DNA of 30,795 nucleotides, taken from NCBI GenBank assembly GCA_905198475.1, contig CAJKCQ010000023.1, positions 1 through 30,795 of the forward strand, given 5' to 3'. The position numbers were made by a program, and so were the translations under genes. Source of the stretch: an uncultured Sutterella sp. (lineage in GTDB: Bacteria; Pseudomonadota; Gammaproteobacteria; Burkholderiales; Burkholderiaceae_F). Shown here piece by piece: positions 8,154 to 14,649 of the stretch. How positions within the stretch are numbered: the first letter of the stretch is position 1; each line of letters opens with the position of its first letter. The notes under the pieces are model-generated. The model ran no database searches. It was not told the DNA's origin and saw only the letters and a program-made list of their open reading frames with translations.

Positions 8154-9038
8154 TCACCCGAGCGGCACCGCGTCGCGCCAGGCTTCGCGGAAGAAGAGCA
8201 TCACGGCTTCGAGTCCCGAATGGTTGATCTGCTGCGCGGCCGCGGTGCGCAGCACCGGCTTGGCGTGATACGCGACGCCGATTCCGGCCGCGCGCACCAT
8301 CTCGAGGTCGTTCGCGCCGTCGCCGCAGCAGAGCACCTCCTTCAGGGAGCACCCGTGGAGCTGCGCGAGCACCTCGACCGCGCGGCGCTTGCCGTCGGCG
8401 TCGAGAATCCGCCCGCCCGCAGGGCCGCGCACGACGCCGGTGAGCCGGTCGTCGCGGACTTCGAGTTCGTTCGAAACGGCGCCCGTCATGCCGAGGCGCT
8501 TCGCGACGGGGCGCGTGATGGCCGTGAACCCTCCGGAGACCACGTAGCAGTCGACGCCCGCGCGCTTGGCGAACTTCATGAGCTCGGCCGCGCCGTGTGC
8601 GGGCCTGGCCGCTTCAACCGCGTGGTCGATCACGCTGAGGGGCGACCCTTTGAGGTGCGCCACGCGTCCTTCGAGGCTTTCCGTGAAGGAAAGCCGCCCC
8701 TCCATCGTCGCGCGGGTCACCTTCTCGACTTCGGCCAAGCACCCCGCGGCGCGCGCCATGTCGTCGATGCATTCGTTTTCGATCAGCGTCCCGTCCATGT
8801 CGAAGAAGAACGCACGGAAGGACTTCACGGAGAGCCCGGCGGGGAGCCGGAAGAAGTCCGCCTGGAGCCGTTCGGCCGCTTCGCGCAGGGGCTTCAGGTC
8901 CGCCGTGCGCTCGACTCCCTCGAGCCGCAGCGCGGGCTCCGAGGGGCGCAGTAGCACGCGCTCGGGATGGATTTCCGCAATGAGGTCTGCGAGGAGCTCG
9001 TGCTCGAGCTCCGCGCCGGTGATGACGATGTCGTGCAT
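8154..9038 (-). CDS. serB: Phosphoserine phosphatase
   Basis: Hydrolyses O-phospho-L-serine in the last step of serine synthesis; cytosolic HAD-superfamily enzyme. The 294-residue product shows HAD motif I DMDGT (80-84, nucleophile Asp80), motif II SGGFT (168-172), conserved Lys217 and motif III GDGANDLEM (239-247), all in the SerB form. Residues 1 to about 70 form the N-terminal ACT-like segment found in long proteobacterial SerB. The start at 9038 is chosen because GGAG lies upstream and the protein begins MHDIVITG, as in homologues; the longer frame to 9146 adds an unrelated basic stretch. It is separated from the flavoprotein upstream by a terminator, so it has its own promoter. Confidence 0.93.
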   Translation of the reverse strand: MHDIVITGAELEHELLADLIAEIHPERVLLRPSEPALRLEGVERTADLKPLREAAERLQADFFRLPAGLSVKSFRAFFFDMDGTLIENECIDDMARAAGCLAEVEKVTRATMEGRLSFTESLEGRVAHLKGSPLSVIDHAVEAARPAHGAAELMKFAKRAGVDCYVVSGGFTAITRPVAKRLGMTGAVSNELEVRDDRLTGVVRGPAGGRILDADGKRRAVEVLAQLHGCSLKEVLCCGDGANDLEMVRAAGIGVAYHAKPVLRTAAAQQINHSGLEAVMLFFREAWRDAVPLG

Positions 9039-9188
9039 GAGGGGGACTTCTCCGGGATAGGGAAGGGAGGAAAGTCTATCAAGCCAGGTGGAGGCTGCCC
9101 GGCGGGCGTCGCCGCCGGAATGCTTCGCGGCGCGCCGGGACGCCATGAGGCGGGCGGGCCGCCCTCCGGACGAGAAAGCCGGACGAGA

Positions 9189-9222
9189 AAAAGCCCGCGG
9201 TTCCGGAGAACTGCGGGCTTTT
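9189..9222. terminator. Bidirectional terminator between flavoprotein A and serB
   Basis: AAAAGCCCGC (9189-9198) pairs with GCGGGCTTTT (9213-9222) with an inner GTTC/GAAC extension. On the minus strand it follows the flavoprotein stop and ends in TTTTT. Confidence 0.88.
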
Positions 9223-9329
9223 CGTGAGGAAGGTCTTCAGAGCCTTCCGCTCAGCACTTCAGAGCCTGATCCCGAGCCGTGCATCCCGTGGATCGAACCC
9301 CCTCGGAGCCGGGGCGGAGAGCTGATGAA

Positions 9330-10748
9330 TTACTTCTTCTGGGCGTCGAGCTGACGGACGTAGATGAACGCCTGCTGGCCGGCGATGCGGCCGAACGTCA
9401 CGATGTCGGACTGAGCGTTGCCGCCGAGGCGGTTGCCGCCGTGAACGCCGCCGGTGACTTCACCCGCAGCGAAGAAGCCCGGGATGACCTTGCCCTTGAC
9501 GTCGTAGACCTGGGTGAGCGGGTCGATCTTGATGCCGCCCATCGTGTGGTGAACGGCCGGGGTGACGGCGATCGCGTAGAACGGACCCTTGTCGAGGTCG
9601 CGCGGCATGTCGGCGCGGCCGAAGGCGTCCTTGTTGGCGGCCTTGCCCTTCTTCCAGGCTTCCATCGTGGCCTTGAGGTCGGCGGCCGGAACGTTCATCT
9701 TGCCGGCGATCTCGTCGAGCGTGGCGCCGTTGAGGCAGTAGGGCTGCTTGATGTACTTGTTCGTGGCCTTCAGCGACTTCTGCATGTCGGAGTCGAAGAA
9801 GAGGTAGGCGAGGCCGTCCTTCTGCTTGAGGATCGCGGCGGAGACGTTGTCGCGGGTCTCAAGTTCGTTGTAGAAGCGCTTGCCTTCCTTGTTGATGAGG
9901 ACCGCACCATTGCCGCGGACGGCTTCGGTGATCATCTCGCCGACGTTCGGAACAACGGTCGGGTGCGTCTGGATCTGATCCATCTGGATCAGGTTGGCGC
10001 CGATCTTCTCAGCGATCTGGAGGCCGTCGCCCGTGGCGCCCGGATGGTTCGTCGTGGCGAAGCCCTTGAGGCGCGGCACGTACTTGGAAACCATGGCGTT
10101 GTTGGCGCCGAAGCCGCCGGCGGCGTCGATGACGGCCTTGGCGTGGATCGTGTAGGCGCCGTCCTTGCCCTGGACCTTGATGCCGACGACGCGGCCGGCC
10201 TTGTCCTTCAGGATCTCGGTGGCCTTGGTGTTGGTGCGGATGTCGATGTTCTGAGCCTTGGCGGACGTGTAGAGCGTGCGGACGACTTCAGGACCAACGA
10301 GGGCGCCGCCGGTCGGGCGGTGCGTACGGGCGAAGGAGGCGCCGGCCATCAGACCGACGTCGCGCAGGTCGCCGCCGTGGGCGAGCAGCCAGTCAACCGT
10401 CGAAGCGGACTTCTCGGCGAGCGTGCGGACGAGCGCCGGGTCGTTGAGCCAGTGGCCGCCCTTCATCGTGTCGAAGTACATGATTTCGACGGAGTCCTTG
10501 GAGCCCTTGGCCTTCTGCAGAGCCGTTTCCGTGGCGTTCAGACCGCCGGCGGCGCGGATCGTGTTGCCGCCGACCATGGCCATCTTTTCAACGAGGACGA
10601 CCTTGGCGCCGAGTTCGTTCGCCTGAACGGCGGCGGACATGCCGGCGCCGCCGGCGCCGATCACGGCGATGTCAACGGTGAGGTCTTCAGCAGCACCGGC
10701 GGTGCCGAAGCAGGCCATCACGGCAGCGGCAACGAGAATCTTCTTCAT
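9330..10748 (-). CDS. Sec-exported fumarate-reductase-type flavoprotein (flavoprotein A)
   Basis: FAD enzyme expected to reduce fumarate or a close alpha,beta-unsaturated acid in the periplasm. The start at 10748 has AAGGTG upstream and gives a Sec signal peptide (cut after GTAGA-A, about residue 20) and 472 residues. The FAD dinucleotide fold is GAGGAG (31-36). Compared with Shewanella flavocytochrome c3, all key residues are present: His262 (QTHP; His365), Glu275 and Arg278 (EAVRG; Glu378, Arg381), Arg299 (ETRD; the acid Arg402), His400/401 (HHTMGG; His504) and Arg440 (GNRLGG; Arg544). It has no haem domain and no cytochrome gene beside it, so it must accept electrons from a cytochrome made elsewhere. 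Unlike the other three flavoproteins here it uses a Sec, not a Tat, signal. Urocanate or methacrylate reductase are possible alternatives. Confidence 0.85.
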   Translation of the reverse strand: MKKILVAAAVMACFGTAGAAEDLTVDIAVIGAGGAGMSAAVQANELGAKVVLVEKMAMVGGNTIRAAGGLNATETALQKAKGSKDSVEIMYFDTMKGGHWLNDPALVRTLAEKSASTVDWLLAHGGDLRDVGLMAGASFARTHRPTGGALVGPEVVRTLYTSAKAQNIDIRTNTKATEILKDKAGRVVGIKVQGKDGAYTIHAKAVIDAAGGFGANNAMVSKYVPRLKGFATTNHPGATGDGLQIAEKIGANLIQMDQIQTHPTVVPNVGEMITEAVRGNGAVLINKEGKRFYNELETRDNVSAAILKQKDGLAYLFFDSDMQKSLKATNKYIKQPYCLNGATLDEIAGKMNVPAADLKATMEAWKKGKAANKDAFGRADMPRDLDKGPFYAIAVTPAVHHTMGGIKIDPLTQVYDVKGKVIPGFFAAGEVTGGVHGGNRLGGNAQSDIVTFGRIAGQQAFIYVRQLDAQKK

Positions 10749-11116
10749 CAATTTCACCTTTCCTTGTGAGTGTGCGGGCGTTGTCTCTGCTCGTCCGTAG
10801 AAGACGGGCGCGTACGCCTCGATGGAGATTGAAACCAAACGGCATCAAACTCGTGCAGAATGTTACCCTGAAACGTTCGCTCCGAATAGGTATTAATCCT
10901 CATCAGTACCTTTGAAAGGGTATCTACGATCGTCTGATGTCTACAGGATTTGACTCAGTCCGAATCCTTAGCGCAAGCTTAACGATTCGACCGTAGACTT
11001 CCGGAAGGGCACGGCGTTTGCGCACGGATTTTCACCCTGAATCCGTAGGGGTTTGCCTGATGCCTCCGATTGAGTATGAAGCGATTGCGGCATCACTCGT
11101 TTTTGGGAGATCAACA
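10749..11116. promoter_or_regulatory. Divergent promoter region between flavoprotein A and the dprA-like gene
   Basis: An AT-rich core (10880-10990) carries several short symmetric elements: AGGTA/TACCT arms around 10888-10912, TACCTTTGAAAGGGTA just after, ACGATCGT near 10927, and CTTCCGGAAG near 10998. On the minus strand TTTCAA, 16 bases, TAATAC could serve as -35/-10 for the flavoprotein. TAGACT at 10994-10999 could be a -10 for the plus-strand gene. These assignments are by eye. Confidence 0.4.
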
Positions 11117-11953
11117 ATGTCGATGCTCACGCCCGAAACCTTCCGGGCGCTTCTGGAGATGGAGCAGGCCGCGGGCTCGGGGATGAGCGTCTCGGAGCTG
11201 CGCCGCGAACTCACGGCCACGTTCCCGACGGGCGCGCGCGTGCTGCGCCGCGGTTCGGACGGCTACCCCGACGCCTTTGAGGAACTCAGGGACCCGCCGC
11301 GGGCGGTCTGCGCGTTGGGCGACGCGGGGCTTCTCGAGCGGCAGTTGCGCGTCTCGATTGTGGGCTCGAGGGACGCGGCGCCCGAGCGCTGCGAGATGAC
11401 GGAGCTCGTCGCGGCGAACCTCGCCGCGCGCGGGGCAGTGATCGTCTCGGGGCTCGCCGCCGGGATCGACCGCGCGGCCCACGCGGGGGCGCTTTCGGCC
11501 TGGACGAACGAAGGGCGCCCGGGCCGCACGATCGCGGTCCTCGGGACCCCGCTCTCCTTCCCGTGGCCTCCGGAAAACGCGGAGCTCTACGGCGAGATCT
11601 GCGCCTCGGGGCTCGCGCTCTCCGAAGCCCCGCAGGCCGAAGGCCGGCGCTTCGACCCCGAGGAGCGCGCGCGGAGCCTGAGGCGCCGCAACCGGCTCGT
11701 GGCGGCCCTCGGCACGGGCACCCTCGTGATGGCAGCCCGCCCGGGCTCGAGCACGCTCGTTGAAGTCGAGGCGGCGCTGGAGTTGAGACGCCCCGTCCTC
11801 ATCTGGCATGAGGCGGCGCGCGCCCCGTGGGCCGAGGAGCTCCTCGCGCGGAAGCTCTGCGACGCCGACGGCCGCGAGCTCGTCGCCGTCGCCGCCGACG
11901 CGCGCGAAGTGGAGTCTCTCCTCTCGCCCTGGACGCGCGTCTGGTGGCTCTGA
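11117..11953 (+). CDS. Short DprA/Smf-like DNA-processing protein
   Basis: A 278-residue protein with the DprA Rossmann core: the YPDAFEEL entry, VSIVGSRDA (GSR loop, residues 79-83 area), SGLAAGIDRAAHAGAL, TIAVLGTPL, then RRRNRLVAALGTGTLVMAARPGSSTLVEVEAAL. DprA binds single-stranded DNA and hands it to RecA during transformation; related proteins also occur in defence loci. The length is below the usual ~370 residues, and no C-terminal winged-helix is visible after the core, nor a full N-terminal SAM domain. The start at ATG 11117 follows GGGAGA at good spacing; the frame is open further upstream but without a start signal. It is a single gene with its own promoter. Function in competence is inferred from the fold. 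Confidence 0.75.
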   Translation: MSMLTPETFRALLEMEQAAGSGMSVSELRRELTATFPTGARVLRRGSDGYPDAFEELRDPPRAVCALGDAGLLERQLRVSIVGSRDAAPERCEMTELVAANLAARGAVIVSGLAAGIDRAAHAGALSAWTNEGRPGRTIAVLGTPLSFPWPPENAELYGEICASGLALSEAPQAEGRRFDPEERARSLRRRNRLVAALGTGTLVMAARPGSSTLVEVEAALELRRPVLIWHEAARAPWAEELLARKLCDADGRELVAVAADAREVESLLSPWTRVWWL

Positions 11954-11980
11954 GCGCAGGAAAGACTTCGACCTCAACCG

Positions 11981-12019
11981 GAAGGGCGCGCGCGGACGGC
12001 TTCGTCCCGCGCGCCCTTC
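11981..12019 (+). terminator. Long hairpin after the dprA-like gene
   Basis: A 17-bp stem with one bulged base and a GCTT loop (11981-11998 with 12003-12019), starting 27 bases after the stop. It is very stable but followed only by CTTCTG, so termination efficiency is uncertain. Confidence 0.6.
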
Positions 12020-12048
12020 GCTTCTGCGCCCCTTTGCACGGGCGGCGC

Positions 12049-12069
12049 AAAAAAAGCCCGCCGGGCTTT
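12049..12069 (-). terminator. Rho-independent terminator of the minus-strand flavoprotein B-cytochrome transcript
   Basis: AAAGCCC (12053-12059) pairs with GGGCTTT (12063-12069). Read on the minus strand, the stem is followed by seven T (complement of 12049-12055). Confidence 0.85.
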
Positions 12070-12142
12070 GAAAGACCGGAGGGATACAAGAGAGAACAAG
12101 GAGAAAAGGAGAAGAGAAAAGGAGTCTTCGTCCGAGGAGGAC

Positions 12143-12493
12143 TTAGGGCACCTTGAAGCCGAACTGGTGGCACTGGTCGCAGTAGTTTTCGCTTTCCTGG
12201 TGCATCAGGTGGCAGTTGGTGCATTCGAGCGTCTTGCCGTAATGCGGCGAAACGTGCGGGTTCACGGGCTTCACGCCATTGGTCTTTTCGACGAGCTGAT
12301 CGACGTTGTGGCAACCCGTGCAGGTTTCCATCGACGGCGTCTCAGGGTTCTTCATGTCGGGACCATGGCAGGTCTCGCACTTCATGCCCATCTTGACGTG
12401 CTGTTCGGCGAGCTTTTCGCCGGCCTGGGCGCTCAGGGCGGTGCCGAGGCCGAGAGCGGCCGCGAGAAGCGCGGTGAGGAGGGTGCGGGTCAT
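12143..12493 (-). CDS. Periplasmic small tetrahaem cytochrome c (cytochrome 1)
   Basis: A 116-residue electron carrier. A Sec signal peptide (1 to about 24, ending SAQA) precedes four CxxCH haem c sites: CETCH, CTGCH, CTNCH and CDQCH, with extra His residues for bis-His ligation. This is the small tetrahaem/cytochrome c3-like family that passes electrons from a membrane quinol dehydrogenase (CymA/NapC type) to soluble flavin reductases. No quinol dehydrogenase is in the window. It lies downstream of flavoprotein B on the same strand, across a 281-base gap with a strong hairpin, and is therefore its likely electron donor. It ends in the KVP tail shared, as K(T/V)P, with the other two cytochromes here. 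Confidence 0.9.
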   Translation of the reverse strand: MTRTLLTALLAAALGLGTALSAQAGEKLAEQHVKMGMKCETCHGPDMKNPETPSMETCTGCHNVDQLVEKTNGVKPVNPHVSPHYGKTLECTNCHLMHQESENYCDQCHQFGFKVP

Positions 12494-12713
12494 TTTCTGG
12501 GGTCTTCCGAGGAGGAGTTGTTCCGTTGGGAGGGCTCTTCAAAGAACGTTCGGCTGCGATTGAGCTGAGGAATCCAGGAGGGGCCGCGCGCAGAGGCGCT
12601 CTACGGAGCGGGAGGAAGGTTTGGATGAAGGTGGCCGGACCGTTGGAGGTCTGCGGACCGGCCTGAGCGTTCGCGCGGTGCTGCGCCGCGCGTTCCCCCG
12701 AGGTCTTCAGCAT

Positions 12714-12753
12714 CTGCCCGGAGAGCGCCGCCTCAGGCGGGTTCTCCGGGCAG
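12714..12753 (-). other. Stable intercistronic hairpin between flavoprotein B and cytochrome 1
   Basis: CTGCCCGGAGA (12714-12724) pairs perfectly with TCTCCGGGCAG (12743-12753) around an inner CCGCC/GGCGG stem. No T-run follows in the minus direction, so it looks more like a transcript-processing or stabilising element, or a partial terminator, than a full stop. Confidence 0.55.
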
Positions 12754-12774
12754 GACCTCAAAGGAGCCGGTGCA

Positions 12775-14325
12775 TTACATCTTGGCGAACTGTTCGCCGG
12801 CGACCATGCCGAACGTGAGGGCGTCGATCACGGCGACCGTGCCGAGGCGGGAGGCGCCGTGGACGCCGCCGGTGATTTCACCGCCCGCATAGAGGCCAGG
12901 GATCGGCTGGTGCGTCTGGGCCGAGATCACCTGGGCCTGCTCGTTGATCATCACGCCGCCCATGGTGTGGTGGATCTTCGGAGCGACTTCAATGCCGTAG
13001 AACGGAGCCTTGGAGACGTCGAGGCCGTTGGAGAACTTGAGGTTGCGGTGGAATTCCGGATCCTCGCCCTTCTTGATGAACTCGTTGTAGCGGGCGACCT
13101 GTTCAAGGAACGGCTTCTTGTTGATCTTGAAGTAGTCGGCGAGCTCTTCGAGCGTGTTGAACTTCTTGACCGTGCCCATTTCGATCGGGAGCTTCACGAA
13201 GTTCGGGTTGATCGACTTGACGATGGCTTCGTCGGCGATGGCGATCGGGTAGTTTTCGTCCGTGCCGATCACCTTGAAGAGCGCATCGGACTTGATCTTG
13301 CGGCCGGCGTGCTCGTCCATGAAGCGCAGACCAGTCTTGCGGTCGACCACGACGCCGTAGTCCATGCAGGCGTGGTTCGTGAAGTTCACGGAAACGCCGA
13401 AGCCCTTTTCACGCGGGTTGCAGTACGGGAGGAACTGCAGCCAGCAGAGCTGGACGGGCTGGGCGCCGATGCCGAGGGCCTTCACCAGGACGCCGGCCGT
13501 GGCGCCGGGCTGGTTCGTGGAGTCGGTGGTCGGAACGACGCGCGGATCCTGGGCCTGACGGAAGAAGATGTCGCGCGAGAAGCCGCCGGCGGCGAGCATG
13601 ACGCCGAGCTTGGCGCGCACGACCTTGGTCTTGCCGGTCTTGTTCTCGAGATCGTCGGAGGTGAGCTTCTGGTTGAAGCGGTAGCCTTCACGGTACGTGA
13701 CGCCAACGACCTTGCCGTCCTCCATCACGAAGTCGTCGAACTTCGCGCGGGTCAGAACCTTGACATTCTTTTCCTGCTTGATCTTGTCGTACATCGGACG
13801 GATGTAGCCCGAGCCGGTGCCGGCCTTGATTTCGTAGGAGCGCGGAACGGAGTGGCCGGCTTCGAAGAGCATCTTGTTCGGAACGAACTCTGCGCCGCAG
13901 TCCTCGACGAACTTGATCGTGTCGTTGCAGCGGTCGGCGATCACGCCGAGGAGGTTCGTGTAGTTGAGGCCGAGGCCGTCCTTCAGGCAGTCCTGAATGA
14001 AGAGCTCCTTGCTGTCCTTGATGCCCTGGGCCTTCTGCACGGGGTTGTTCGGGCAGGCGACGTTGCCGCCGCAGATCGCGGAGTTGCCGCCGACGACGGG
14101 CATCTTCTCGAGCATCAGGACGGTCTTGCCGGCGCGTGCGGCCTTGAGGGCACAGGCCATGCCCGCGAAGCCGGAGCCGATGATCACGACGTCGTACTCA
14201 CCGTCGTACTTCTTCACCTGCGAGGCGGGGATGCCGGCGTTGGCGGCGGCGCTCGCCATGAGGGTGGCGGCGAGGGCGGCGCCGGACTTGAGCAGGTTGC
14301 GGCGATCGAGATTGAGTTCAGACAT
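12775..14325 (-). CDS. Tat-exported flavin reductase, fumarate-reductase family (flavoprotein B)
   Basis: A 516-residue FAD enzyme with a twin-arginine signal (DRRNLLKSG, residues 7-15; cleavage near ANA, 30). The FAD fold is GSGFAG (50-55). Against flavocytochrome c3 it keeps the catalytic acid Arg342 (GRK; Arg402), His452/453 (HHTMGG; His504) and Arg493 (ASRLG; Arg544), but His365 is replaced by Leu299 (LQFLP), Glu378 by His318 and Arg381 by Met321. The hydride and acid chemistry is therefore likely intact while the substrate-carboxylate pocket differs, so fumarate is probably not the substrate. The start at 14325 has AGGA upstream. It follows aconitase 1 on the same strand but behind a terminator and its own operator-like repeats, and precedes cytochrome 1, the likely donor. 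Confidence 0.87.
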   Translation of the reverse strand: MSELNLDRRNLLKSGAALAATLMASAAANAGIPASQVKKYDGEYDVVIIGSGFAGMACALKAARAGKTVLMLEKMPVVGGNSAICGGNVACPNNPVQKAQGIKDSKELFIQDCLKDGLGLNYTNLLGVIADRCNDTIKFVEDCGAEFVPNKMLFEAGHSVPRSYEIKAGTGSGYIRPMYDKIKQEKNVKVLTRAKFDDFVMEDGKVVGVTYREGYRFNQKLTSDDLENKTGKTKVVRAKLGVMLAAGGFSRDIFFRQAQDPRVVPTTDSTNQPGATAGVLVKALGIGAQPVQLCWLQFLPYCNPREKGFGVSVNFTNHACMDYGVVVDRKTGLRFMDEHAGRKIKSDALFKVIGTDENYPIAIADEAIVKSINPNFVKLPIEMGTVKKFNTLEELADYFKINKKPFLEQVARYNEFIKKGEDPEFHRNLKFSNGLDVSKAPFYGIEVAPKIHHTMGGVMINEQAQVISAQTHQPIPGLYAGGEITGGVHGASRLGTVAVIDALTFGMVAGEQFAKM

Positions 14326-14537
14326 TCTCAGAATCCTTTGAAGTATTGCTTCGGAGCTCCGCTGCGGGGGTTCCGTGGGAACCTCGGTTGGAAGCGCTTC
14401 GTTCCATCCGGGTGATGAAGCCATTCTGAAGACTCTCCGGAAAGCCGCGCCTAGACCTTGGTATAGGTCCGGTATAGGTGGACGCCGCCGCGCGCCGACG
14501 GCACCCCCAAAAAATGAAGAAAAAAGAATGAAGAAAA
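14326..14537 (-). promoter_or_regulatory. Promoter/operator region of flavoprotein B
   Basis: CCTAGACC (14450-14457), two bases, GGTATAGG (14460-14467) is an inverted repeat with one mismatch. GGTATAGGT is then repeated exactly at 14460-14468 and 14471-14479, an 11-base period, so on the same face of the helix. A dimeric regulator such as the FixJ-type protein in this window is a natural candidate. A GGTTCC/GGAACC hairpin lies in the transcribed leader around 14368-14382. Confidence 0.5.
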
Positions 14538-14578
14538 GCCCGAGGGAGCGCGGCGGAAAACGCCGCGCTCCCTCGGGC
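14538..14578 (-). terminator. Strong rho-independent terminator of aconitase 1
   Basis: A perfect 18-bp stem (14538-14555 with 14561-14578) with a five-base loop. On the minus strand it is followed by TTTTCTTCATTC and a further T-rich run. It separates aconitase 1 from flavoprotein B. Confidence 0.92.
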
Positions 14579-14649
14579 GGGAGAACGCCGGGAGGGATCC
14601 CGGGGGCGGTGCGCAGGAGAAGAGGCCGAGTCCGTCTCCGGCGGGTGCC

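Noticed and set aside
9281..9320. GGATCGAACCCC resembling a tRNA T-arm on the minus strand.
   Set aside because: The flanking bases do not form a T-stem and no cloverleaf or acceptor stem can be drawn.
9279..10769. Long plus-strand frame opposite flavoprotein A, and similar mirror frames opposite the M16 peptidase, both aconitases and the other flavoproteins.
   Set aside because: They are rich in Arg, Ala, Val and Asp/His repeats typical of antisense reading of high-GC genes and have no family motifs.
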